DNA of 64,000 nt from Amycolatopsis umgeniensis. Its GTDB lineage: Bacteria > Actinomycetota > Actinomycetes > Mycobacteriales > Pseudonocardiaceae. Position numbers and translations under genes: made by a program. Below, one piece after another: positions 17,349 through 26,721 of the stretch; the first letter of the stretch is position 1; each line of letters opens with the position of its first letter. The stretch is taken from assembly GCF_014205155.1 (NCBI RefSeq), contig NZ_JACHMX010000001.1:5952001-6016000 (forward strand), in the 5' to 3' direction. The notes under the pieces are model-generated. The model did no database searches. It was not told the DNA's origin and saw only the letters and a list, made by a program, of their open reading frames with translations.

Positions 17349-18380
17349 ATGGAGGCACTCGCCGCGCGGTTGTCGCATCTGGATCCCGATGTCGAAGGCG
17401 TGATCCGGGTCGTGATGTTCTACGACACCCTGATGCGGCGGCGGGTCGACCTCGCGGCGCTGGCCCGTGCCACGGCGGGGCTGGCGGAATGCGTGGCGGG
17501 CATCCGGCTCCACGGCACGGGGCGCACGATCCGCATGGCGCCCGACGGCCGCGAAGCCGCCCCGCCCGCGTCGGCGTCCATCACGACGGCGATCACCCTC
17601 GACGACGAGGAGATCGGCACGGTGTGGCTGGAACGCGAGGGTGGGCCCGGCGCCCTCGACGAGGCGGTGCTGGACAGGCTCGCGATCGCCGTGGCGACGG
17701 TCGTCGAACGGTACGGACCGGCCCGCACCACCATGGCCGATCCGGCGCTGGTGGAACTCGTGATCAGCGCAGCCAGCGACGACGCCGCCAGGAACCGGGC
17801 CTTGCGGCTGCTGGGTTTCCCCGCCGATCCGCCGGTCTTCGTGGTCGCCGTCCGGTCGGAGATCCCGCTCGAGAAGATCGGCGGCCTGCTCTGCCCGGCC
17901 CGTCCGGTCAAGGCGGCGCCGCTCACGGACGTGGGCATCATCCTGGCCACCACGGTGGATCCGGCCCGGCTGCCGGAAGGCGTACGCGCCGGGATCGGTG
18001 CCGGCGGCTGCCCGCACAGGTCCTGGCAGGACGCGAGGACCGCCCTGCGGTTCACGACCGCCCGCCAGCCGGTGATCCGCTACGACGACCTGGGGGCGTT
18101 GGCGCTGCTCGCGCGGATCCCCGAGGAGGACACGCGGGCCAACGCCGACGTCGTCGCGATCACGAGGCTGGCGACGGATCCGGAGGATCTGCGGACGCTG
18201 GACGCCTACTGCGCCACGGGTTCCGTACGCCAGGCCGCCGACTCCCTGCACCTGCACCACAGCAGCGTCGCGCGCCGGCTCACCCAGATCGGCAAGAGCC
18301 TGGCCGTCGAACTGAACGACCCCGCGGGCTTGACCCGGGCCAGGCTCGCCCTCACCGCTTGGCGGCTGCTCGGCGAGTGA
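17349..18380 (+). CDS. PucR-family transcriptional regulator
   Basis: A 343-residue regulator of the PucR/CdaR group. The N-terminal part is a divergent sensor domain; the C-terminal 60 residues are the PucR helix-turn-helix (TLDAYCATGSVRQAADSLHL, then HHSSVARRLTQIGKSL). ATG 17349 has no Shine-Dalgarno sequence, but TACGCT lies 7 nt upstream as a -10 box, so the transcript is probably leaderless. It is divergent from the HSL hydrolase-ABC-Eis operon and is the obvious candidate regulator of it. Effector unknown. Confidence 0.82.
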   Translation: MEALAARLSHLDPDVEGVIRVVMFYDTLMRRRVDLAALARATAGLAECVAGIRLHGTGRTIRMAPDGREAAPPASASITTAITLDDEEIGTVWLEREGGPGALDEAVLDRLAIAVATVVERYGPARTTMADPALVELVISAASDDAARNRALRLLGFPADPPVFVVAVRSEIPLEKIGGLLCPARPVKAAPLTDVGIILATTVDPARLPEGVRAGIGAGGCPHRSWQDARTALRFTTARQPVIRYDDLGALALLARIPEEDTRANADVVAITRLATDPEDLRTLDAYCATGSVRQAADSLHLHHSSVARRLTQIGKSLAVELNDPAGLTRARLALTAWRLLGE

Positions 18381-18555
18381 AGCACTACCTAATGATCTTC
18401 GCCGAATACTCAAAAAACGTCCCCGGCCGTCATGGAAATAAATAGGTAGCGCACGCGAACTTTCGTCGGTTTCCGGATTCCCTTGGCACGACACAGAATC
18501 AGCGCGTCAGTCCCCACGGACGCGGCTGGGATCCGGCCGCAGAAATGAGTCGGAA

Positions 18556-19272
18556 ATGCGACTGCGCTCCCTCGTCCTGCTGGCCGGTACCGCCTTCATG
18601 GCGCTGCTCGGCTCGACCGCCCCCGCCGCGATCGCCGCCGAGCCTTCCGGTGCGCAGCCGATGATCATCGGAGGCCAGAACGCGCAGAGCGGTCCCTGGG
18701 CGGCCCGGCTGTTCGTGAACGGCCAGCAGAACTGCACCGCGACGATCATCGCGCCGCAGTACATCCTCACCGCCAAGCACTGTGTCGCCAGCAGCGGCAC
18801 CTACACCTTCCGGATCGGCAGCCTCGACCAGCAGAGCGGTGGCACCATGGCCACCGGCTCGACCATCACCCGGCACTCGGGCGCCGACCTCGCCATCGTC
18901 AAGCTGACCAGTTCGGTCAACGCCACCTACTCGCCGCTCGGCACCACGAGCAACGTCGCGGTCGGCCAGAACGTCCAGGTCTACGGCTGGGGCGCGACCA
19001 GCCAGTGCGGTTCCGAGATCAACTGCCAGTCCCGTTACCTGAAGGTCGCCACCGTCCGGGTCAACTCGGTCAACTGCAGTGACTACAACGGCGGCGTCGC
19101 GGTGTGCGCGAACCGCGTCAACGGCATCACCGCCGGCGGCGACTCGGGCGGCCCGATGTTCTCCGGTGGCCGTCAGGTCGGTGTCGCGTCGACCAGTGAC
19201 CGGTCGAACAACACCGCCTACACCAACATCACCCGTTACCGCAGCTGGATCCAGCAGGTCGCCGGCGTCTGA
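18556..19272 (+). CDS. Secreted trypsin-like serine protease (family S1)
   Basis: A 238-residue secreted chymotrypsin-fold protease. A signal peptide (residues 1-28, ending AIAA) is followed by a very short propeptide and the mature N-terminus near IIGGQNAQSG. The catalytic triad is visible: His75 in TAKHC, Asp111 in GADLAIV and Ser197 in GGDSGGP. Paired cysteines flank the histidine and the substrate pocket. Length matches Streptomyces trypsin/griseus protease relatives. ATG 18556 has only GGAA upstream. The gene is followed by a strong terminator (19289-19319), so it is a separate unit from the VMAP system downstream. Caspase or trypsin domains do occur in such conflict systems, but this exported form is more likely a general extracellular protease. 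Confidence 0.9.
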   Translation: MRLRSLVLLAGTAFMALLGSTAPAAIAAEPSGAQPMIIGGQNAQSGPWAARLFVNGQQNCTATIIAPQYILTAKHCVASSGTYTFRIGSLDQQSGGTMATGSTITRHSGADLAIVKLTSSVNATYSPLGTTSNVAVGQNVQVYGWGATSQCGSEINCQSRYLKVATVRVNSVNCSDYNGGVAVCANRVNGITAGGDSGGPMFSGGRQVGVASTSDRSNNTAYTNITRYRSWIQQVAGV

Positions 19273-19288
19273 CCCCTCGGTGAATGCG

Positions 19289-19319
19289 GAGCCCTCCCCG
19301 GCGCGGTCGGGGAGGGCTC
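19289..19319 (+). terminator. Intrinsic terminator after the protease gene
   Basis: A 12-bp G/C-rich stem (19289-19300 with 19308-19319) and a 7-nt loop 17 bp after the protease stop codon, followed by a short pyrimidine run (TCTTCC). It separates the protease from the following unit. Confidence 0.8.
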
Positions 19320-19458
19320 TTCCGATGTGGTGAGGAAATCACGAGCACGGAAACGGGAGAACATATTTGTCAATTGACACTCAACCCCGGGCCGATTGAC
19401 GCGATAATGTGGCGGTCGGCGCCGACGGGTCGGCGCTGTGGACCTTGGGAGGGGGCCA

Positions 19459-21270
19459 GTGGCGCAACCGACGCAGGCTCTCGACCGCACGATCGTCGTC
19501 GTGGACGTCGCGGGCTTCACCGCTCCGGAGCGGAACCCCCTCGATCGCCTGGCCGTGCGCCAGGGCATGTACGAGGTGCTCAAGACCGCTTTCGCCGAAA
19601 GCGACGTCGACTTCGATTCCTGCGCGCGCGAAGACCGCGGCGACGGCGCGCTGATCCTGTTGCCTCCCGGCACGACCAAAAGCCTCGTCGCCGACCGCTT
19701 GCCGGATCGCATCGCGGTCGCCCTCCGCCGGTACAACCACACGCGGACCCCGCAGGCACAGATCCGGTTGCGGGTGAGTCTCAACTCGGGCGAGGTGCTG
19801 AACGACGGGAACGGGTGGGTCGGCGACGCGGTCGACATCGCTTTCCGCATCCTGGACGCGCAAGAGGCGAAGGAGGCGTTCGCGGAATCCGACCGGATGA
19901 TCGCGTTCATCTCGTCGCAGCGCTTCTTCGCCGACGTCATCGCGCAGGATCCGGGTCTGTTGCCCGAGTTGTACAGTCCGATACCGGTTTCGGTGAAGAC
20001 GTTCACCGGAATGGCTTATTTACGTCTGCACGGTGAACTGACCGCACCTGTCACCAAATCGGTGCCTTTCGTGGCGGAGACCCCGGACGACCCGTTTCTG
20101 ATCGACCTGAACAGCGCCGTTCTGGAGTTGATCCCCCGCAAGGATCTGGCGGGCCTGCACCATCATCTGACCCGGATGGAGGTCCCCCATCTGGCGGTGA
20201 TGATGAGCCGCGCGCTCGGTCCCGCCGTTCCGTTGCCCCGGCTGGAGGGGGTCACCGACGCTTGGGGCGCCTTCCAACTGCTCACCGATTTCAACGCCGG
20301 CCCGGACGGGATCCCGCCCGCGGTGACGTTCTTGCGCCTGCTCTCGGAGAACGTGGAAGGCGAGCCGGGTGCCATGATCGCGGGCTGGATCGCCGACCAG
20401 GCCCGATCGCTGCGGCTCGGCCCCGCGCTGGGGAACCAGCGGTACAGCAGGCCGCCGATTCCGGAGCGCCCCCATTTGCATTTGATGATCATGCTCGAAC
20501 CCCTTTCCGCCGATCCGACGCGGTGCACTCTCGCATTCTGGCGCCAAGACGACCCGGAAGTGTGGCCGCCTTCGCTCGGTGGAGTGCGGGAAATCGGAAT
20601 AGACGAGGTCGAGTTCAGGGTCGACGACGTCATCCTGGAGACTGAAGGCGTCTGGTCCGGTCAGAGCGTGTCCGCGTCGGTGGAATTCCTGCTGCCGAGG
20701 ACGTTGATCAATTTGCCCGTGCAGCGGTGGGCCAAGGAACATGGGACCGGTCAGCCGCAGCCGCTGCGGTACGGCTACCGGCTGGGAATACGGTCTTTGG
20801 AGAGGATGCGGGCGAGGTATTGGCATCGCGCATGGCACGTTCGCTGGGACTCGATGGTGAAGGATCCCGCCGCCGACAGGCTGCACTATTCCGGTTGCGT
20901 GGAGTTCGAGGATCACCCGATCGACGCGATACTGAGCGACGAACACTGGGTGGGTATGGTTTTGGCGAAACCGCCGTCGCCCCAAGCGGAACAGGGTGCC
21001 GCGCCGGACGAACTGACGACCGCCCTCCGCAGTGGATTGCCGGTGGTGCTGTGGCATCCGGACGCCGAGCCGGAGAACCTGCGCGAGTTGCTCGACTGGG
21101 TATTGGCCGCGGAGAGCGGTTTTATCGAACTTCCGGATCGTCGCAAACTGGCGAATTCCGGTGCGGCGGTACCGTTCAAGAATTCTCTGGCTCACGATCT
21201 GGTGGTAATGTGGGACGATCCGAAACGCGTAATCGTTCTGGACCAGCCGTTGATCCCGACTCGACAGTAA
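19459..21270 (+). CDS. VMAP-like protein with N-terminal class III nucleotidyl-cyclase-like domain
   Basis: A 603-residue protein. Residues 10-190 resemble a class III nucleotidyl cyclase: metal-site Asp16 in VVVDVAGFT, Asp62 in EDRGDGALI, the LRVSLNSGEV strand, and VGDAVDIAFR, where Arg130 is kept but Asp126 replaces the usual Asn. Residues about 210-300 look like a VMAP middle domain (LIDLNSAVLELIPRKDLAG), and residues about 340-600 match the VMAP C-terminal domain (HLHLMIMLEPLSAD, RYGYRLGIRSLERMRAR, LPVVLWHPDAEPENLREL). GTG 19459 is chosen because GGAGG precedes it by 6 nt. It is followed by MoxR (13 bp) and a vWA-like gene, the expected partners in vWA-MoxR-VMAP ternary systems. Cyclase activity is uncertain. 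Confidence 0.78.
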   Translation: MAQPTQALDRTIVVVDVAGFTAPERNPLDRLAVRQGMYEVLKTAFAESDVDFDSCAREDRGDGALILLPPGTTKSLVADRLPDRIAVALRRYNHTRTPQAQIRLRVSLNSGEVLNDGNGWVGDAVDIAFRILDAQEAKEAFAESDRMIAFISSQRFFADVIAQDPGLLPELYSPIPVSVKTFTGMAYLRLHGELTAPVTKSVPFVAETPDDPFLIDLNSAVLELIPRKDLAGLHHHLTRMEVPHLAVMMSRALGPAVPLPRLEGVTDAWGAFQLLTDFNAGPDGIPPAVTFLRLLSENVEGEPGAMIAGWIADQARSLRLGPALGNQRYSRPPIPERPHLHLMIMLEPLSADPTRCTLAFWRQDDPEVWPPSLGGVREIGIDEVEFRVDDVILETEGVWSGQSVSASVEFLLPRTLINLPVQRWAKEHGTGQPQPLRYGYRLGIRSLERMRARYWHRAWHVRWDSMVKDPAADRLHYSGCVEFEDHPIDAILSDEHWVGMVLAKPPSPQAEQGAAPDELTTALRSGLPVVLWHPDAEPENLRELLDWVLAAESGFIELPDRRKLANSGAAVPFKNSLAHDLVVMWDDPKRVIVLDQPLIPTRQ

Positions 21271-21283
21271 GGGGATGCCGCGG

Positions 21284-22366
21284 ATGAGTGTGAACGATCA
21301 GGACGCGACCGTGGACGGACGGGCCGCCCGGCCCGATGCACCCGATTGGTGGATCTACCGGGGTACCGGCAGGCCGATCCACGACATCGATCTCGCGCAA
21401 CTGCTGCCCGCGCCGCCACCGTGGCGGTCTTACCGGGGTGATCCGCCGCCGGAGCACGACGTGCCGCCGCCGGACGACGGCGAGATGGAGCGTCGTCTCG
21501 GTACCGCGTTCACGCTTTCCGAGCAGGACACCGACGCGGGTGAATTGAACATGGTCAACGCCGCGCTGTACCTGCGGCGGCCGTTGCTGGTCACGGGGAA
21601 TCCCGGAACCGGGAAGTCCAGTCTCGCGTACCGGATCGCCAGGGAACTCGGTCTCGGCCGGGTGCTGCGCTGGGCGATCACGAGTCATACCGCGCTGAGT
21701 TCCGGGCTGTACGGCTACGACGCCATCGGCCGGGTGCAGGCCGCGGCGACGAGTCAGGCGCAGCGCGGCGGCGAGGCCGAAGAACCGCCGATCGGTGATT
21801 TCGTCCGGCTCGGCCCGCTGGGCACCGCGTTCCTGCCCGGCAGGCTGCCCCGCGTGCTGCTGATCGACGAACTGGACAAATCCGAGGCGGATCTGCCCAA
21901 CGATCTGCTGTCGATCTTCGAGGACGGCGAATTCTCCATCGAGGAATTGGCCCGCGTGCGCAACCGGCATCCCGAAGTCACCGTGCACACCGCCGACCCG
22001 CAGCGCACCGCCGTCGTCCGCGACGGCCGGATAGCTTGCCACGCGTTCCCGATCATCATCATGAGCAGCAACGGAGAGCGGGAGTTCCCGCCCGCCTTCC
22101 TCCGCCGGTGCCTGCAATTGCGGATCGAGAACCCCGATCACGACCAGCTCGCGGCGATCGTCGCCAGCCATCTGGTCACCGAGAACGGCGAACACCGGGA
22201 CAGGCTCATCCGGGAATTCGCCGAACGGAGCAAGGCCGAAGGCGGACTCCCCACCGACAGGCTGCTCGATGCCGTCTACCTGGCGACGTCGGGCGCGTAC
22301 CAGCCGGATCAGGAGGCGTGGCCGCGGCTGGTGGACGCACTCTGGCAACGACTGACGGTGCGGTGA
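21284..22366 (+). CDS. MoxR-type AAA+ ATPase of a vWA-MoxR-VMAP system
   Basis: A 360-residue AAA+ ATPase. After an 80-residue proline-rich N-terminal region come Walker A VTGNPGTGKSSLA (near residue 105), Walker B VLLIDELDKSEAD (near 192), the sensor-1 segment PIIIMSSNGEREF and the arginine-finger-like PPAFLRRC. ATG 21284 has AAGGGG 9 nt upstream; the ATG at 21275 abuts that site and is unlikely. MoxR ATPases work with vWA proteins as chaperone-like switches; here the partner is the vWA-like N-terminus of the next gene, which starts one base after this stop codon. Together with the upstream VMAP gene it forms the ATPase arm of a ternary system. Confidence 0.88.
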   Translation: MSVNDQDATVDGRAARPDAPDWWIYRGTGRPIHDIDLAQLLPAPPPWRSYRGDPPPEHDVPPPDDGEMERRLGTAFTLSEQDTDAGELNMVNAALYLRRPLLVTGNPGTGKSSLAYRIARELGLGRVLRWAITSHTALSSGLYGYDAIGRVQAAATSQAQRGGEAEEPPIGDFVRLGPLGTAFLPGRLPRVLLIDELDKSEADLPNDLLSIFEDGEFSIEELARVRNRHPEVTVHTADPQRTAVVRDGRIACHAFPIIIMSSNGEREFPPAFLRRCLQLRIENPDHDQLAAIVASHLVTENGEHRDRLIREFAERSKAEGGLPTDRLLDAVYLATSGAYQPDQEAWPRLVDALWQRLTVR

Positions 22367-22367
22367 C

Positions 22368-25300
22368 ATGGGCGGGCCGGGCGGCTTTCCCCCAGGGGTC
22401 AAGCAGGTCCGCTTCGAGGACCTGAACTGGACCGACGTCGCGGACATCGTGTGGCTGGCCGCCGCCATCACGCCGCGGCGTGATGGCGAGCCCGCTCCCG
22501 CCGAGGAGCCGGAGCCCGACGACGTGCGGATCCGCAACGCGCTCGCGGAACGCGACGAAATCCCCGCGCTCCCCGAACCCCGGCCGTCCCCGGTCCCCGA
22601 CGTCACGCCGTCGGGCGACGGCAACGGCAACGGCCGGGCCGCCGGAATCGACGTCGTCCCCGGTGAGCTGCCCGAACCCGCGGTGGACGGTTCGGGACCG
22701 GGCGGAGTGGTACTCCTCGAATCACTCGCGTACTTCCGTTCGCTGAGAACGTTGAAACGGGAGACGCCCTCTCTGCGACACAACAATGTGGTCCTGGACG
22801 AAGTGGCGACCGCCGTCCGGGCCGCGGAGACCGGACGGTGGTGGCCTGTCACCCGATCGAGAAAAGAGCGCTGGCTGGACCTGACACTCGTCCTCGACAA
22901 CGGTCCGTCGATGGCCTTGTGGCGCCCGCGGGTGTCCGCGTTTGTCGAATTACTCCGGCAGGTGGGTGCTTTCCGCACCATTCAGGTCCGCCTGTTGGAA
23001 ACCGCGAAAGACAACGGTCAAGAGGATCTCGTTCTTCGCGGTGGCACGCCCGGCGCCCCCGCCCGCGACCCGAACGAGATCCTGGATTCTTCGGGACGGC
23101 GCGCGGTTCTCCTGCTGACCGACGGCGTCGGGGACGCTTGGCAGAAGAAAGACGCGTTGTACCCGACCCTGGCGCGCTGGGGCCGGACGATGCCGGTGAG
23201 CATCGTGCATCTGCTCCCGCAATGGCTGTGGGGCCGCTGCGGCATGAGCCCGCACAAGGCCCGGTTGCGGGTCCCGAACGCGTTGGCCCCCAACGGCCGC
23301 TGGACTTGCGACCTCGCGGACGCGTGGCTCGAACCGGAGGCGAAAGTGCCCGAAGGCACCGTCCCGGTGCCGGTGCTCGAACTGCGGCCGAGGGCGCTCG
23401 GCTGGTGGGCCGGACTGATGACCGGCGAAAACGCCGGCGACGTCGAAGGAACGGTCGTCCTCACCACGGAACGGATTTCTCGCTCCGATTCCGATGACCG
23501 GCCGGTAACTTTGTCACCCGCCGAAAGAGTGCACAGATTCCGCAGTGTGGCGTCGCCACCGGCGCTACGCTTGGCACAGTTACTCGCGGCGGTACCGGTG
23601 CGCCTCGACGTGGCGAAGCTGGTTCGACAACGGTTCGTGCCGGAAGCGGGGCTGGAGCACCTCCTCGAACTTTTGCTTTCGGGGATCATGTACGCTCCCG
23701 GACTCAGGGAGGGGAAGTCCACTTGGGACACAGGTGGGGTCTTCGCTTTTCCCGAGGCAGTCCGGGAATTGCTACTCAGTGGCGCGCGGCGGTCGGAGAC
23801 GGCCAGTGTCGTCCGAGTGGCCGCCACCCATTTAGGTGGCCGGATTCCGCTGCTCGGTCACCTCCGAGACGCCATCGCCGACCCGCACAACACGCCGGAT
23901 CCGGTGCTCACCCTCGAGTCGTCGGCCGATGTGGAACTGGAGAGCGCCGTCATGCGCGCGCTCTCCGGCCCGTACCTGTCCCGGGCTGACCGGCTACGGA
24001 ACGCGGTACAACACCAAGACCTCGTCGTGTCCGCACCTCAATCGCTGAAGACATCCATAAAGACTGTGAGCCCAAAGATGCCTGAGACGGCCGAACGTCC
24101 AACTGCCTCGACTACCGCGATCCAGGGACGCTCGACTTATCTCAGTGAGCCCGAATCGAACGAGCCGACGACCAGGATCGTCCATCCCGCCGCGTCGGAA
24201 ACCTCCCGCAGTTTCCCGACCCGCCAGCCCGACGACCCGCCCTTGGTCTTCGGAAACGTACCGCCGCGCAACCCCAACTTCACCGGTCGCGACGAGTTGC
24301 TCGGCCAGCTCACCAAACGGTTGAGCAGCGGCACCACCGCGGTGCTCCCGTCGGCGCTGCACGGTCTCGGCGGTATCGGCAAGACCCAGATGGCGACCGA
24401 GTACATCTATCGGCATCTGCAGGACTACGACCTCGTCTGGTGGATCGACGCGGCGCACACCACGCAGATCCGCGCCGGTCTCACCGAACTCGCCGGGATC
24501 CTCGGCCTCCAAGGCGCGGCCGAGGCCAACGTCGCGGTCCCCGCGGTGATCGAGGCGCTCCGGACCGGGCGGCCCTTCCGTCGCTGGCTGCTGATCTTCG
24601 ACGCGGCCGAGAGCCCGGAGACCGTACTGCCGTTCTTCCCGCGCAACGGTCCCGGTGAAATCCTGATCACCTCGCGGAACTCCGACTGGGCCGGTATCGC
24701 GCGCCCGCTGGAGCTCGCGGTGTTCAAACGTGAGGAAAGCGTCGAGCTGCTCGGCCGTCGCGGTCCGGAGATCGACCCGGACGACGCCGACGAACTCGCC
24801 GAGAAGCTCGGCGATCTGCCGTTGGCCGTCGAGCAGGCGGCCGCCTGGCGTGCGGTGACCGGGATGCCGGTGCAGGAGTACCTGCGGCTGTTCGACGAGT
24901 CTGTCGAGGAAATCCTCGACACCGCCTCGGCGCCCGACTACGAGGTTTCCGTCGCCGCCGCGTGGAACGTTTCGTTCGAGGAGCTGAAGACCCGCAACCC
25001 GGCGGCTCACCAGATCCTGCACATCTGCGCCTTCTTCTCGCCGGAACCGATTTCGCGTGACCTGCTCACCGGGGTCAGCCGGGTCTCGATCTCCCCGGAA
25101 CTCGACGCCGCGCTGCGCGATCCGATCAAGCTCGCCCGCGCCATCCGTGACATCAACAGGTACGGCCTGGCGAAGATCGACCACGGCAACAACACCCTCC
25201 AGCTGCACCGACTGGTCCAGTTGGTCCTGCGCAACCGGGTCATGGCCCGTCAGGTGCACGCGCGGATGCAGCACGGGGCTCACCAGCTGCTCGCCGCGCT

Positions 25301-26720
25301 GGACCCGAACGACCCCGAGTCCAGCAGGCACTGGTCGCGCTATCGCGAACTGCTGCCGCACGTCTACGCGGCGAACGTGCTGGACTGCGACGACAACTGG
25401 CCGCGTCAGCTCCACATCAACCTGATGCGCTACCTCTTCGAATACGGCGACCACGAGGAAGCCGCCCGGCTCGGCCTCGAAGCGCGGAAGCGGCTCACCG
25501 ACACCCTCGGCCCCACGCATCCGCAGACACTCGAGGTCTCGTCGAGGCTGGGCCTTTATCTGTGGGCGATCGGCCGGTACACCGAAGCCGCGGAGCTCAA
25601 CCAGCGCACGCTCGCGCTGCGCCTTCAGGTATCGGGCGAGGAGGACGAGGAAACCTTCGCGCTGCAAAGGAACATCACGATCGACCTCCGGGCACAGGGG
25701 GACTTCGCGGCGGCGACCAAGCTGAGCGAAGAGATCTACCACAAGGCCAAGCGCATGTTCGGTGAAGACGACCCGGAGACGCTCAACGCCGCGTACCAGC
25801 ACGCGATCAGCCTGCGGCTCACCGGCGCCTACGAGGCGGCGGCGGAACTGGACAAGGACACGCTCCGGCGGCGGATCGAGGTCCTCGGCCGCGACCACGT
25901 CCGCACCTTCGCCGTCAACAGTTCGCTGATCGTGGACCTGCGGGAGGCGGGGGAGTACGGCCAGGCCCGCGTCCAGCAGGAAAGGCTCACGGAGAACTTC
26001 TACGCCCGTTTCGGCGCGGACCAGCTGGACGCGGCGGGCAACTCGTTCCTGCTTTCGGTGGCCAGGCGCAAGGACGGCGACCACCCGGGCGCGCTCAGCC
26101 TGTCCAGTGAAGCCCTCAAGAAGTTCCGGTTCGCCTACGGTGACGACCACTCCATCACCATGGCGTGCGCTCTCGCTCACTCGATCGACCTCCGCCACTC
26201 CGGCGATCTGGGGGCGGCAAGGCGGCTGGGAGAGGAAACCTTCGAGCGGTACCGGAGCGGTCTCGGCGAACACCATCCGCACACCCTCGCGGCCAACGCC
26301 GACCTCGCGGTGACGTTGCGGCTCTTGGGCGACCCCGCGACGGCCCGTGTCCTCGACGAGCGCGCCCTCGAGCATTTCCGGGCCACCATCGGCCCGGATC
26401 ACCCCTATGCCGTCATCGCCACCATCAACCTGGCGAGTGATCTTTCGGCACTGGGCGAGCTCGACAGGGCTGTCGAACTGGGGCGGGACGCCGTCGAGCG
26501 CGGCAAGCAGGTGCTCGGTGAGGAGCACCCCACGCTCCTGGCGGCGACCTTCAACCTCGGGCTGGACCTGGCCGCGCTCGGCCGGGCCGAAGAGGCCGCG
26601 CCGCTGCGCGATCCGATCCTGGTGAAGTACCGCCGGGTCCTCGGCGAGGCCCACCCGGGAACGCAGGCCGCGGTCCGCGGTGTCCGCGGCGACTGCGACA
26701 TCGACCCGATGCTGATGTAG
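22368..26720 (+). CDS. SAV_2336(vWA-like)/NB-ARC/TPR protein, FxsT-like
   Basis: A 1450-residue STAND-type signalling protein. Residues 20-130 are proline/acid-rich. Residues about 165-300 form a vWA-like domain of the SAV_2336 N-terminal type (KERWLDLTLVLDNGPSM, VLLLTDGVGDAW) with a degenerate metal site, D177-N-G-P-S. Residues about 625-900 are an NB-ARC ATPase introduced by NPNFTGRDELLGQL, with P-loop GLGGIGKTQ (Lys672), Walker B-like RWLLIFDAAE, TSRN and DLPLAVEQAA. From about 1045 to the end are 42-residue tetratricopeptide repeats (HPQTLEVSSRLG, HPYAVIATINLAS). This matches FxSxx-COOH system TPR proteins (FxsT). It starts 1 bp after the MoxR stop and ends 1 bp from the convergent HExxH gene. 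Confidence 0.85.
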   Translation: MGGPGGFPPGVKQVRFEDLNWTDVADIVWLAAAITPRRDGEPAPAEEPEPDDVRIRNALAERDEIPALPEPRPSPVPDVTPSGDGNGNGRAAGIDVVPGELPEPAVDGSGPGGVVLLESLAYFRSLRTLKRETPSLRHNNVVLDEVATAVRAAETGRWWPVTRSRKERWLDLTLVLDNGPSMALWRPRVSAFVELLRQVGAFRTIQVRLLETAKDNGQEDLVLRGGTPGAPARDPNEILDSSGRRAVLLLTDGVGDAWQKKDALYPTLARWGRTMPVSIVHLLPQWLWGRCGMSPHKARLRVPNALAPNGRWTCDLADAWLEPEAKVPEGTVPVPVLELRPRALGWWAGLMTGENAGDVEGTVVLTTERISRSDSDDRPVTLSPAERVHRFRSVASPPALRLAQLLAAVPVRLDVAKLVRQRFVPEAGLEHLLELLLSGIMYAPGLREGKSTWDTGGVFAFPEAVRELLLSGARRSETASVVRVAATHLGGRIPLLGHLRDAIADPHNTPDPVLTLESSADVELESAVMRALSGPYLSRADRLRNAVQHQDLVVSAPQSLKTSIKTVSPKMPETAERPTASTTAIQGRSTYLSEPESNEPTTRIVHPAASETSRSFPTRQPDDPPLVFGNVPPRNPNFTGRDELLGQLTKRLSSGTTAVLPSALHGLGGIGKTQMATEYIYRHLQDYDLVWWIDAAHTTQIRAGLTELAGILGLQGAAEANVAVPAVIEALRTGRPFRRWLLIFDAAESPETVLPFFPRNGPGEILITSRNSDWAGIARPLELAVFKREESVELLGRRGPEIDPDDADELAEKLGDLPLAVEQAAAWRAVTGMPVQEYLRLFDESVEEILDTASAPDYEVSVAAAWNVSFEELKTRNPAAHQILHICAFFSPEPISRDLLTGVSRVSISPELDAALRDPIKLARAIRDINRYGLAKIDHGNNTLQLHRLVQLVLRNRVMARQVHARMQHGAHQLLAALDPNDPESSRHWSRYRELLPHVYAANVLDCDDNWPRQLHINLMRYLFEYGDHEEAARLGLEARKRLTDTLGPTHPQTLEVSSRLGLYLWAIGRYTEAAELNQRTLALRLQVSGEEDEETFALQRNITIDLRAQGDFAAATKLSEEIYHKAKRMFGEDDPETLNAAYQHAISLRLTGAYEAAAELDKDTLRRRIEVLGRDHVRTFAVNSSLIVDLREAGEYGQARVQQERLTENFYARFGADQLDAAGNSFLLSVARRKDGDHPGALSLSSEALKKFRFAYGDDHSITMACALAHSIDLRHSGDLGAARRLGEETFERYRSGLGEHHPHTLAANADLAVTLRLLGDPATARVLDERALEHFRATIGPDHPYAVIATINLASDLSALGELDRAVELGRDAVERGKQVLGEEHPTLLAATFNLGLDLAALGRAEEAAPLRDPILVKYRRVLGEAHPGTQAAVRGVRGDCDIDPMLM

Positions 26721-26721
26721 G

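Noticed and set aside
18556..19272. Trypsin-like protease as effector of the VMAP system
   Set aside because: It has a signal peptide and its own terminator at 19289-19319, unlike cytoplasmic trypsin or caspase effectors in such systems.
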